Positions 23,726 through 31,963 are shown, counted from the stretch's first letter. The stretch is DNA of 32,990 nt from CAXTPV01 sp964249405 (GCA_964249405.1 CAXUBX010000033.1:1-32990); one strand, 5' to 3'. Program-made: numbers and translations. The notes: generated by a model from the letters alone, not told the origin.

Positions 23726-25669
23726 CTACGATTCAGGATTGATCGCGTCCGTCTGGTCCCGATCTTGAGCCGGCTCCGCCGCGAGATCGCGCCGCGCCTC
23801 GATCTCGCTCCGAAGCCGGCCGATCACGCCTTCGATCGGCAATGCGCCGAGATCGCGGCCGCCCCGGAGACGCACCGCGACCGTGCCGGTTTCGGCCTCC
23901 TTGTCGCCGACCACCAGCATGTAGGGGATCTTCATCGCTTGTGCGGTGCGGATCTTCTTCTGCATGCGCTCGGAGGAGGCGTCGACCGTGATGCGCACGC
24001 CGAAGGTCGCCGTCCGGATGTCGCTCGCGGCGATCGCCGCACGCACCCGCTCCGCGTAGTCGATATGGCGGTCGGCGATCGGGATCACCACCGCTTGCGT
24101 CGGCGCGAGCCAGGTCGGGAACGCCCCCGCGTAATGCTCGAGAAGAAAACCGATGAACCGCTCGTGGCTGCCGAGCGGCGCGCGATGGATGACGTAGACC
24201 GGCTGGTCCGAGCCGTCGGCGGCGCGGTAGCGCAATCCGAACCGTTCGCTGGCGAGGAAGTCGAGCTGGTTGGTGGAGATCGCGTACTCGGTGCCGATCG
24301 CGCTCCGCACCATGAAGTCGATCTTCGGTCCGTAGAACGCCGCCTCGTCCTCGGCCTCGATCGTCCGGAAGCCGCCCTCGGCGGCGGCGGCCCGGATGAT
24401 GTCGGTGGTCGCGCGCCACTGCTCGGGCGTCCCCACGTATTTCTCCAGCCTGGAGAAATCCGGCAGCGAGAGCCGCATGTAGAAGTCGGCGACGTCGAAG
24501 ATCCGGTAGTAGTCGGCGTGCAGCCTGAGCACGCGGAGGAACTCGTCCTGAGCCTGGTCGATCGTGCAGTAGATGTGCGCGTCGTTCTGGCAGAAGCCGC
24601 GGGTCCGCATCAGCCCCGACAGCGCGCCGTGCGCCTCGTAGCGGAACACCTTGCCGTATTCCGCGAGACGGACCGGCATCTCGCGATACGAGTGCGGTCG
24701 CGCGAGGAAGACGTGGTGGTGGTGCGGGCAGTTCATCGGCCGCAGGTAGAAGTCTTCCTCCTCCAGTCGCATCGGCGGGTACATGTCGTCCCGGTAGTAG
24801 GGCAGATGCCCCGACTGGACGTAGAGCGCGCCCCGCGCGATCTCCGGCGTGACGACCTGCTGGTAGCCGTCGCGCGCCTCGTATTCGCGCGCGAGATGCT
24901 CGAGCTCGCGCCGCAGCGTCGCCCCGTTCGGCAGCCAGAGCGGCAGCCCGATCCCGACCTCGGCGGCGAAGGCGAAGATGTCGAGCTCGCGACCGAGCTT
25001 GCGGTGGTCGCGCTTGCGCATCTCGTCCTGTCGCCACAGCTCCTGCTCGATCTCCGCCTCGGTGTCGAAGCAGAGACCATAGATCCGCTGCATCTGCGGG
25101 TTGCGCTCGTTGCCGCGCCAGTAGGCGCCCGCGATCGACGTCAGCCGGAACGCGCCGATCGAGCGGACGTCGGGCACGTGCGGGCCGCGGCAGAGGTCGA
25201 CGAAATCGCTCACCGTGTAGAACGAGACGTGGTCGACCCCGGCGCCCGATGCCGATCCGGCCGCACTGTCGTCGCCGGTCTCCTTCGCGACCGCGGTCGA
25301 GCCGACGGTGCGCAGCAGCTCGAGCAACTCGACCTTGAAGTCCTGTCCGGTGCGGGTCATGAACGCGGTCGCGTCCGCGATCGGCACCTCCTCCCGCACG
25401 AACGGCGAAGCCTCGTTCCGGATCTCGCGCATCCGTTTCTCGATCCGCTTGAAGTCGCTCTCGCTGATCGGGTCGGGGAACAGGATGTCATAGTAGAAAC
25501 CGGTATCCGTGGCCGGCCCAACACCGAACTTCGCCGCCGGCCAGATGTCCTGCACCGCGGCGGCGAGGAGATGCGCACAGGAATGGCGCATCGTCGCGAC
25601 ACGGCGACGGGTTTCCTCGTCGAGGCGAGACGGAGCGAGAGAAAGCGTAGGCGCGGCGTTGTCCGCCAT
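23726..25669 (-). CDS. thrS: Threonyl-tRNA synthetase lacking the N-terminal TGS domain
   Basis: ThrS charges tRNA-Thr and removes mischarged serine. The 647-residue product has the editing domain with His29/His33 (HSCAHLLAAA) and Cys160/His164 (LCRGPHVPDV), then the class II catalytic core with zinc ligands Cys314 (PMNCPHHHHVF), His365 (QNDAHIYC) and His495 (VYVIHRAPLGSHERF), and a C-terminal anticodon-binding domain ending about residue 625. The editing HxxxH comes at residue 29, against about 73 in E. coli, so the TGS domain is missing. A 20-residue Gly/Ser/Ala-rich insertion lies at about 124-145. ATG 25669 has an AGGAA close upstream, and no extension encoding a TGS domain was seen. A second thrS elsewhere cannot be excluded. 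Confidence 0.96.
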   Translation of the reverse strand: MADNAAPTLSLAPSRLDEETRRRVATMRHSCAHLLAAAVQDIWPAAKFGVGPATDTGFYYDILFPDPISESDFKRIEKRMREIRNEASPFVREEVPIADATAFMTRTGQDFKVELLELLRTVGSTAVAKETGDDSAAGSASGAGVDHVSFYTVSDFVDLCRGPHVPDVRSIGAFRLTSIAGAYWRGNERNPQMQRIYGLCFDTEAEIEQELWRQDEMRKRDHRKLGRELDIFAFAAEVGIGLPLWLPNGATLRRELEHLAREYEARDGYQQVVTPEIARGALYVQSGHLPYYRDDMYPPMRLEEEDFYLRPMNCPHHHHVFLARPHSYREMPVRLAEYGKVFRYEAHGALSGLMRTRGFCQNDAHIYCTIDQAQDEFLRVLRLHADYYRIFDVADFYMRLSLPDFSRLEKYVGTPEQWRATTDIIRAAAAEGGFRTIEAEDEAAFYGPKIDFMVRSAIGTEYAISTNQLDFLASERFGLRYRAADGSDQPVYVIHRAPLGSHERFIGFLLEHYAGAFPTWLAPTQAVVIPIADRHIDYAERVRAAIAASDIRTATFGVRITVDASSERMQKKIRTAQAMKIPYMLVVGDKEAETGTVAVRLRGGRDLGALPIEGVIGRLRSEIEARRDLAAEPAQDRDQTDAINPES

Positions 25670-25753
25670 GGGTTCCTGTCACCTCTGATCCGGGCCGCTG
25701 AGCCGGCCTTCATAGAGGGGTCAGCCCCTTGTGTCATCGCGAATGGTCGACGA

Positions 25754-25774
25754 AATGCCTGTTTATCGGGCATT
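25754..25774. promoter_or_regulatory. Dyad in the divergent thrS / RDD-protein intergenic region
   Basis: AATGCC (25754-25759) and GGCATT (25769-25774) form a perfect six-base inverted repeat nine bases apart. It lies in the most A/T-rich part of the 143-base divergent gap, about 85 bases before thrS and 40 before the RDD gene. An operator or divergent promoter is plausible. TATGCT at 25783-25788 could be a -10 element for the + strand gene, but no good -35 is seen. Confidence 0.3.
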
Positions 25775-25812
25775 ACCTTCTTTATGCTACATCGACGACC
25801 GGATGGACGGGA

Positions 25813-26307
25813 ATGATCGACACGGCGCATGACGAATGGCTGACGGGAGGCGTGCCGGGGCGGCGCTTCGTCGCCTGGATCGTCGACGTCGTCGTCCTGG
25901 CGGTCCTGCTGCTCGCGCTGAAGGTCGCACTCCTCACGATCGGGCTGCTCACGTTCGGGCTCGGCTTCGCGCTGTTCGGACTGCTGCCGGTGGTGCCGTT
26001 CGCCTACGTCGTGGGCTTCGTCGCCAGCGACCGCGGGGCGACCCCCGGCCAGATGCTCACCGGGATCGTGCTTCGCCGGAACGCCGATCTCGGACCGCCG
26101 ACGCCGGTTCAGGCGCTGGTCTGGGCGATTGGGCTCACCATCACCATGCTGGCCGGCGCGTTCTGGGCGGCGGTGGCACTCGTGACCGTTCGCCACCGGG
26201 CGCTGCACGACTACGCGTCCGGGCTCCTGATGACGCGCGCCGAGACCGTGGTGCCGCGGACCGGCATCTGGACGCCGCCCCCCGGTTCGGGCCGACCTTT
26301 CGCATGA
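25813..26307 (+). CDS. RDD-family membrane protein
   Basis: The 164-residue protein has three hydrophobic segments (about 22-45, 48-70 and 98-122). The RDD signature is visible as the Arg and Asp of PGRRFVAWIVDVVVL in the first segment, then TPGQMLTGIVL and RHRALHDYASGLLM, which are typical of this domain. Proposed roles include ion or small-molecule transport, but the function of single-domain members is not settled. ATG 25813 follows a weak purine-rich GGACGGGA. The stop overlaps the start of the aminoacyl-transferase gene, so the two are co-translated. It is divergent from thrS. Confidence 0.88.
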   Translation: MIDTAHDEWLTGGVPGRRFVAWIVDVVVLAVLLLALKVALLTIGLLTFGLGFALFGLLPVVPFAYVVGFVASDRGATPGQMLTGIVLRRNADLGPPTPVQALVWAIGLTITMLAGAFWAAVALVTVRHRALHDYASGLLMTRAETVVPRTGIWTPPPGSGRPFA

Positions 26308-27086
26308 GCTACAACGGCCCGAAGCGGCCGCAATTCTTCTACACCACGGCACCGCTTCCCTGCCCCTACGTGGAGGGACGGATCGAGCGCAAGGTGGTGA
26401 CCGAGATCACCGGACCCGACGCGGACGACGTGCATGACCGGCTCTCGCGCGCCGGCTTCCGCCGCAGCCACAACATCGCCTACGCGCCGGTCTGCCCGAG
26501 CTGCAGTGCCTGCGTGCCGATCCGGATCCCGGTCGCGCGGTTCACGCCCGGCCGCACCCAACGGAAATGCCTCCGGGCCAACAGTCTCGTGGAAGGCTTC
26601 GACGTCCCCGCCCACGCGACCACCGAGCAGTACGCGCTGTTCGGTCACTACCAGGCGGCGCGTCACGGCGAGGGCGACATGGCCGCGATGACGTTCTTCG
26701 ACTACCGGGCGATGATCGAGGACACCCCGATCGAGACCTTCGTGGTGGAGTTCCGCGAGCCGGACGACCGGCTGGTCGGCGCCTGCCTCACCGACCGGCT
26801 CGCGGACGGGCTGTCGGCGGTCTACAGCTTCTTCGACCCGGCGCTCGACCGACGGTCACTCGGCTCTTATTCGGTCATGTGGCTGGTCGAGAAGGCGCGG
26901 TCGCTCGGTCTCCCCTACGTCTATCTCGGCTACTGGGTCGCCGACAGCCGGAAGATGGCCTACAAGGCGCGCTTCCGGCCAAGCGAGATCCTGGCTGCCG
27001 GCGCCTGGCGGGAACTCCGTCCGGACGGGACCGGCGCGTCCATCCCGGCTTCCTCCTGCCTCTCGTCCTCCTTCCTTTCAGGCTGA
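26304..27086 (+). CDS. bpt: Arginyl/leucyl-tRNA--protein transferase (ATE/Bpt family)
   Basis: This 260-residue cytoplasmic enzyme transfers an amino acid from aminoacyl-tRNA to the N-terminus of proteins, feeding the N-degron pathway to ClpS/ClpAP. Bacterial Bpt members add leucine to N-terminal Asp or Glu. The N-terminal ATE domain has FYTTAPLPCPYVEGR and the cysteine cluster CPSCSACVPIRI. The C-terminal GNAT-like domain has the highly conserved LGSYSVMWLVEKA and LPYVYLGYWV, then MAYKARFRP. The last 20 residues are Ser-rich and probably variable. ATG 26304 overlaps the RDD stop (ATGA). Its 3' end overlaps the convergent parC by nine bases. Confidence 0.94.
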   Translation: MSYNGPKRPQFFYTTAPLPCPYVEGRIERKVVTEITGPDADDVHDRLSRAGFRRSHNIAYAPVCPSCSACVPIRIPVARFTPGRTQRKCLRANSLVEGFDVPAHATTEQYALFGHYQAARHGEGDMAAMTFFDYRAMIEDTPIETFVVEFREPDDRLVGACLTDRLADGLSAVYSFFDPALDRRSLGSYSVMWLVEKARSLGLPYVYLGYWVADSRKMAYKARFRPSEILAAGAWRELRPDGTGASIPASSCLSSSFLSG

Positions 27087-29309
27087 GGCCGCGGCCGCGA
27101 ACCTGCCCTCCTCGAGCAGGTTCCGGGGTGCCAGGCGGCCGGGCGTGCCGCGTTCGCCCATCCATTCGCGAAGCTCGCTCGCCGGGCGGGTCTTGCCGGA
27201 GGCCGTTCTCAGCCCGTCGGCGAGGGTGAACACGCGGAGGTCGGCGAGGCCGCCGTCCTTGAACTTCTGCAGCGCGACGCCGGAGCCGCGCGCGAGCTCG
27301 GGGACCGAGGCGAGCGCGAACACGAGCAGGCGTCGGTTCTCGCCGACCGCGGCGATGTGGTCGCCATTGGCCGCGAGCGCGAAGCGCGCGGTTTCGCCTT
27401 CGCGCATGTTCAGCACCGTCCGGCCGGTGCGCTTCTCCGAGACCAGCGCCTCGTCGGCGACCACGAAGCCGCGTCCGCCACTCGATGCGACGAGACGTCT
27501 CCCGCCATCGTGTCGGAACAGCGCGATCACATGATCCTCCGGGCCGAGTTCGGCCATCGTCCGGATCGGTTGGCCGTCACCGCGGCCGCGCGGGATGTCG
27601 CCGGCGTGCAGGCTGAAGGCGCGACCGGACGTCACCAGCATGCAGAGCCGGTCGATGGTCTCGCATGCGACCGACAGATGGGCTTCGTCTCCCTCCTTGA
27701 AGCGCTGCGCGGCCATCTCCGGGTCATGCCCGCGGACCGCTCGGATCCATCCCTGGCGGGACAGGATGACGGTGATCCGCTCGCGCTCCCTGTGCGCGTC
27801 GAGATCGATCGCGACCGGAGCCGAAGGCGCCTCGATCGCGGTCCGCCTCGCCCCGAGCGCGCCGCCACCGAAGCTCTTCCCGGTCGCCACGATCTCGGCC
27901 CGGATCCGCTTCCAGCGAAGCTTCTCGCCGGAGACGTCGAGCAGGCGGTCGAGCTCGCCGCGCTCCGTGTCGAGCGACGCGCGCTCGCGCGTGATCTCGA
28001 TCTCCTCGAGCCGGCGGAGCGAGCGGAGGCGCATGTTCAGCACCGCCTCGGCCTGCGTCTCGGTCAGCCGGAACGCGGCGACCAGAGCGGGTCTCGGCTC
28101 GTCCTCCTCGCGAATGATCCGGATCACCTCGTCGAGGTTCAGGTAGACGGCGAGAAAACCGTCCAGGATCTCGAGCCGGCGGGTCACCGCGTCGAGCCGG
28201 TGCCGCGAGCGCCGGGCGAGCACGACCATCCGGTGGTCGAGCCAGTGGCGCAGCACCTCCCGAAGGCCCATGACCCGCGGCGTGCGGTCGGGGCCGAGCA
28301 CGTTCATATTGAGACCGAACCGACTTTCCAGGGCGGTCTGGCGGAACATCGTTTCCATCAGCATGGCGGGATCGACGGTTCGCACCCGCGGCTCGAGCAC
28401 GATCCGGATGTCGTCCGCGCTCTCGTCGCGGATGTCGGCGAGCAGCGGCAGCTTCTTCGCCTCCAGGAGTTCCGCAACCTGCTCGATCAGCCGCGCCTTC
28501 TGGACCTGGTAGGGGATCTCGTCGACGACGATCGACCAGGTGCCGAGCCGGCCCTCCGCGACCCGCCAGCGCGCCCGCATGCGGAACGAGCCGCGGCCGG
28601 TCTCGTAGGCGGCGAGGAGGGCGTCCCGATCCTCGATCACGAGCCCACCGGTCGGGAAGTCGGGTCCGTGGACGTGTTCGAGCAGCTTCGAGGTCGGGGT
28701 CTCGGGATCGTCGATGAGCGCCACCGCGGCCGCGCAGAGCTCACCCGCGTTGTGCGGCGGGATCGACGTCGCCATGCCGACCGCGATCCCGGCGGCACCG
28801 TTCGCCAGCAGGTTCGGGAATCCGGCCGGGAGAACGACGGGTTCCTCGTCCTCGCCGGAATAGGTGGGGCGGAGATCGACCGCGTCCCCGTCGATGCCGG
28901 CGAGCAGGGCTCCCGCGACCGCGGTGAGACGGGCCTCGGTGTAGCGCATCGCCGCGGCGTTATCGCCATCGACGTTGCCGAAATTGCCCTGGCCTTCGAC
29001 GAGCGGATAACGGGCGGCGAACACCTGGGCGAGCCGGACCAGCGCCTCGTAGACGGCGACATCGCCGTGCGGATGGAAGCGGCCGATCACGTCGCCGACC
29101 ACGCGGGCACATTTCTTGAAACCCGAGGCCGGGTCGAGCCTGAGCAGGTGCATCGCGTAGACCAGGCGCCGGTGCACCGGCTTCAGTCCGTCCCGCACGT
29201 CCGGCAGCGAGCGCGACATGATGGTCGACATCGCATAGGCCAGATAGCGCTCGCTCAACGCGTCGGAGAGCAGCGTGGGCTCGATACGGCCGGCTTGATC
29301 GTCAGGCAT
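27078..29309 (-). CDS. parC: DNA topoisomerase IV subunit A
   Basis: ParC is the DNA-cleaving subunit of topoisomerase IV, which with ParE unlinks replicated chromosomes. The 743-residue product shows YLAYAMSTIMSRSLPDVRDGLKP at the start of the winged-helix region (written here by its key words only: AMSTIMSRSLPD, DGLKPVHRR), FHPHGDVAVYEA at 78-89, and the catalytic Tyr123 in AAAMRYTEARL. It then has the tower and coiled-coil region and a C-terminal domain with reduced beta-pinwheel repeats. The GyrA-box (QRRGGKG) is absent, which favours ParC over GyrA. The quinolone-determining position equal to E. coli Ser80 is Val84 here, while Glu88 (E. coli Glu84) is kept. ATG 29309 begins the family N-terminus. 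Confidence 0.96.
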   Translation of the reverse strand: MPDDQAGRIEPTLLSDALSERYLAYAMSTIMSRSLPDVRDGLKPVHRRLVYAMHLLRLDPASGFKKCARVVGDVIGRFHPHGDVAVYEALVRLAQVFAARYPLVEGQGNFGNVDGDNAAAMRYTEARLTAVAGALLAGIDGDAVDLRPTYSGEDEEPVVLPAGFPNLLANGAAGIAVGMATSIPPHNAGELCAAAVALIDDPETPTSKLLEHVHGPDFPTGGLVIEDRDALLAAYETGRGSFRMRARWRVAEGRLGTWSIVVDEIPYQVQKARLIEQVAELLEAKKLPLLADIRDESADDIRIVLEPRVRTVDPAMLMETMFRQTALESRFGLNMNVLGPDRTPRVMGLREVLRHWLDHRMVVLARRSRHRLDAVTRRLEILDGFLAVYLNLDEVIRIIREEDEPRPALVAAFRLTETQAEAVLNMRLRSLRRLEEIEITRERASLDTERGELDRLLDVSGEKLRWKRIRAEIVATGKSFGGGALGARRTAIEAPSAPVAIDLDAHRERERITVILSRQGWIRAVRGHDPEMAAQRFKEGDEAHLSVACETIDRLCMLVTSGRAFSLHAGDIPRGRGDGQPIRTMAELGPEDHVIALFRHDGGRRLVASSGGRGFVVADEALVSEKRTGRTVLNMREGETARFALAANGDHIAAVGENRRLLVFALASVPELARGSGVALQKFKDGGLADLRVFTLADGLRTASGKTRPASELREWMGERGTPGRLAPRNLLEEGRFAAAASA

Positions 29310-29433
29310 GATCGCGGCCTAGCGCATCGGCCGGTCCGAGGTAAACCGGACCGGGCAGGACCGGCACGATAGACTTCGGGGAGAAAATCTGGACGCCTGC
29401 CGATCCGCGCCGCGTCTCGGACGTTTCGCCGCC

Positions 29434-29871
29434 ATGAGACATATCGCCCGCACGGTGACGCTGTTTGCCATCAGCCTGGGCGTGGCCGGCTGCGTCAGTC
29501 AGCAGCAGGCGGTCCAGCAACAGGAGAACCTCCTGGCCGCGGCCGGGTTCGTCGCCCGGCCGGCAGACACGCCGGAGCGGCTGGCGATGCTGCAGCATCT
29601 GCCGGCGAACAAGTTCGTCATGCGCGACCGGGACGGCAAGACGGTCTACATCTACGCCGACCCGATCGCCTGCAACTGTGTCTATTTCGGCGACGATGCC
29701 TCGTATTCGAAATACAGGCAGGAGCGTTTCCAACAGGACCTGGCGAACCAGCAACAGCAGATCGTCGACGAGCAACAGCTCAACGCCGAGGAATTCGGCT
29801 GGCAAGGCTGGGGCTGGGGACCCTGGGGCGGCTTCGGTGGCTTTGGCGGGTTCGGCCCCGGCTTCTACTGA
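29434..29871 (+). CDS. Small lipoprotein with Gln-rich middle and Gly/Trp/Phe-rich tail
   Basis: The 145-residue product has a clear lipoprotein signal (MRHIARTVTLFAISLGVAGC) with the lipobox VAGC and Cys20. The mature part begins with a glutamine-rich stretch (VSQQQAVQQQEN) and continues with a small folded-looking segment containing RDRDGKTVYIYADPIACNCVYFGDD. A charged, glutamine-rich helix follows. The last 24 residues are almost only G, W, F and P (GWGWGPWGGFGGF...). I do not recognise a function. It is divergent from parC with a 124-base gap and stands as a single gene. The tail resembles low-complexity aromatic/glycine segments that mediate surface or self-association contacts, which is only an analogy. 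Confidence 0.85.
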   Translation: MRHIARTVTLFAISLGVAGCVSQQQAVQQQENLLAAAGFVARPADTPERLAMLQHLPANKFVMRDRDGKTVYIYADPIACNCVYFGDDASYSKYRQERFQQDLANQQQQIVDEQQLNAEEFGWQGWGWGPWGGFGGFGGFGPGFY

Positions 29872-29902
29872 GCCCTTTCCTCCCAGTCACTTCCCCTCCC
29901 GG

Positions 29903-30880
29903 TCACTCCTCGTGGGCGGCCAGGGTCTCGCGCCGGACCTGCGGCCGGGCCCGGTCCCAGAAGCGAAGGCCTGCCGCGGCCATGTCGGCGATCGCCGGCA
30001 GGAGACGCGGCTGGAGCAGCCCAGGGTCGAACTCACCCATCCGCCGGGCATTCTCCCGATAGCAATCCTCGACGAAGCCGCGGAAGGAGAAGCCGTCGAG
30101 GAACATGTTCGCCTGCGTCACCGCGAAATCCCGCCCGTCGTTCGACTGCTTGCCGCGGCCGACCATGCCGGTGAGACGGCGTGCCGCCCTCACGTAGAAC
30201 CAGGCATGGGTCAGGGCGCGCAACGGGGGGGCGCCCCTTCCCTGCTGCACCTGGCGCCACGCCATGTAGTTGATGAAGAAGACGATGTGCCGGGTCTCCT
30301 CGAACATCAGCGTGTCGAAGATGTCGAACATGGCGTCGGGCAGGAACTTGCTCTGCCGGGCGGTCTTGAAGGCGCCGAAGCCGAGAAAGGCGTCGAGACA
30401 CTCGCCGAACCCGAAATCGATGAAGGCGGTCTCGAGATCGGCCGGGAAGGCTTCGATCGGCTGCTCGGTCGCGTCGATCCCATAACGATCGATCATGACG
30501 CCGATGAGCTTCGCGTGGCGCGCCTCTTCGAAGCCCTGGAGCTTGACCGCGTTCCGGACGACCGGATCGGACACCTCCGGGGTGAACGCGTCGACGATCG
30601 CGCCGGCCCGGCGCTCGGTATGGTAGACCTCCTGCCAGAACGGCACGCCGCGGAGGCGGGCGAGTTCGACCTCCGAGAGCTCCGGCCATGGCAGCGTCTC
30701 GGGATCGTACTCGGTGTAGGTCTTCTCGAACTGCGAGCAGAAGAGGTCGCGATGCGCCTCCGAACCGACCACGATCCGCTTGTCGGTGCGCGCTTCCGCC
30801 GCGCGCGCCCTGGCACGGGCGGCGCGCTGCTCGAAGCGGACGGCGCGGGCTTCGAGACGATCTGCAAGGCTGGCACTCAT
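29903..30880 (-). CDS. Ferritin-like di-iron protein, paralogue B
   Basis: The 325-residue soluble protein has a full set of four-helix-bundle di-iron ligands: Glu89 (YHTERRAG), Glu119 and His122 (FEEARHAKL), Glu160 (GFGECLDAFLGFG) and Glu195 and His198 (FEETRHIVFF). An Arg/Ala-rich helix fills residues 1-35. The two ExxH motifs are the hallmark of ferritin-like oxidases and oxygenases (ribonucleotide reductase R2, bacterial monooxygenases, AurF-like N-oxygenases). The length suggests an enzyme rather than a 24-mer storage ferritin. The substrate is unknown. ATG 30880 overlaps the stop of the preceding paralogue (ATGA), so the pair should be made together. The spacing of all ligands is the same as in the upstream gene. 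Confidence 0.9.
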   Translation of the reverse strand: MSASLADRLEARAVRFEQRAARARARAAEARTDKRIVVGSEAHRDLFCSQFEKTYTEYDPETLPWPELSEVELARLRGVPFWQEVYHTERRAGAIVDAFTPEVSDPVVRNAVKLQGFEEARHAKLIGVMIDRYGIDATEQPIEAFPADLETAFIDFGFGECLDAFLGFGAFKTARQSKFLPDAMFDIFDTLMFEETRHIVFFINYMAWRQVQQGRGAPPLRALTHAWFYVRAARRLTGMVGRGKQSNDGRDFAVTQANMFLDGFSFRGFVEDCYRENARRMGEFDPGLLQPRLLPAIADMAAAGLRFWDRARPQVRRETLAAHEE

Positions 30881-31872
30881 GCGGTGGCTCCCAGGGCAAC
30901 GCGACGGCGGCGCTTCTCCCGCCCGGCCGACCGGGAAGCGGTGATCGCGCCCTTCGCACGCTGCCAGTTGTTGACGGCAAACAGCGCCGCGCGTGTCAGG
31001 TTCGGCATCGTGGTGGGACGAAGCAGGCGCTCGTCATAGCCGCGGAAGCGGAAATCGTTCTGCTCCAGGCAGAGCGCCATCAGTTCGGGAAGGCTCAGCT
31101 CGACGTCGGTCACCGACCGGCTGCCGGTCACCGTGAAGTTGTTGTCCTGCGGCTTGCCGGACTGCCCTCCGTCGCCCGCCAGATCCCGGCTCATGTTGAC
31201 GCGCTCCCAGCCGAGAAACCCCCAGACCGCCACCACCTTCAGCTCGAAGCGGATCCGGTCGAGCAGCTTCAGATGCTTTCGCTGCCACGCGAGCCAGTTC
31301 GCGAACAGGAGGATATGCCGGCATTCCTCCTGCATCACCGGCTCGAAGGTGTCGATCAGCTCGGGCGGGAACAGGCCGGAACGACGGGCGACCTCGAACA
31401 GGCCGAAGGCGAAGAAGCTGTCGATGCACTCGGAGAATCCGGTCACCAGGTAGGCCCATTCCGGGTCGTCCGGCTCGACATAGGGCGGCTCCTCCTCGAG
31501 CCTGATCCCGTAGAAGGCGACCATGTTGTGGAGCACCTCCTTGTGTCGGCCCTCCTCCCAGCCGTTCCGGTCGATCGCGTGCTTCCAGTCCGGATCGGCC
31601 GCCGACCGCGCGTAGGACAGCATCCGAAGCCTCGCCTTGCCTTCGGTCTGCACGGCGATGTCCCAGATCGGCAGCGCGGTGATCCGCTCCCGCTGCTCGT
31701 CGGCGAGCACGGGCCAGGCGATCACCGAAGGCTTGTAGGGGTTGAACGTCGCGTCGAACATCTCGCGGGCCGCGCGCTTCTGCCGGTCGCTCCCGCGGCC
31801 GAACGGAGCCGGGTCGTCGCTGATCCAGTGTCTCGCAGCGTGGTCGGCGGCCTGAACGATGGCTGGATCCAA
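30877..31872 (-). CDS. Ferritin-like di-iron protein, paralogue A
   Basis: The 331-residue protein begins at TTG 31872, which has GGAGGAG seven bases upstream. The frame is open further upstream, but this Shine-Dalgarno and the fall in family-like sequence decide the start. Ligands are Glu77 (VQTEGKARL), Glu107 and His110 (WEEGRHKEV), Glu148 (GFSECIDSFFAFG) and Glu183 and His186 (QEECRHILLF). Around ligands 3 and 4 it aligns clearly with the next gene (FSECIDSFFAFGLFEVARRS against FGECLDAFLGFGAFKTARQS). A C-terminal basic tail (SAGREKRRRRVA) is present. It is the first gene of a two-gene operon, divergent from a beta-hydroxyacid dehydrogenase. No ferredoxin or reductase partner is adjacent. 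Function and substrate are unknown. Confidence 0.9.
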   Translation of the reverse strand: MDPAIVQAADHAARHWISDDPAPFGRGSDRQKRAAREMFDATFNPYKPSVIAWPVLADEQRERITALPIWDIAVQTEGKARLRMLSYARSAADPDWKHAIDRNGWEEGRHKEVLHNMVAFYGIRLEEEPPYVEPDDPEWAYLVTGFSECIDSFFAFGLFEVARRSGLFPPELIDTFEPVMQEECRHILLFANWLAWQRKHLKLLDRIRFELKVVAVWGFLGWERVNMSRDLAGDGGQSGKPQDNNFTVTGSRSVTDVELSLPELMALCLEQNDFRFRGYDERLLRPTTMPNLTRAALFAVNNWQRAKGAITASRSAGREKRRRRVALGATA

Positions 31873-31879
31873 GACGTTT

Positions 31880-31886
31880 CTCCTCC
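31880..31886 (-). promoter_or_regulatory. Strong ribosome binding site for a TTG start
   Basis: GGAGGAG on the minus strand, seven bases before TTG 31872, sets the start of the first ferritin-like gene. A near-consensus site paired with a weak start codon is a way to keep moderate translation. Confidence 0.8.
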
Positions 31887-31963
31887 GCGTTCGCGACGCG
31901 CGCGCGTCGGCCGGAAGATGGCGCCGCGGCCGCTGAGCGTCCAGGCGTGAAGGAGCGGAACGA

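Noticed and set aside
27357..29372. A 671-codon + strand frame opposite parC
   Set aside because: It has no recognisable domain and extends past the parC start. The parC frame has the catalytic tyrosine and full family motifs.
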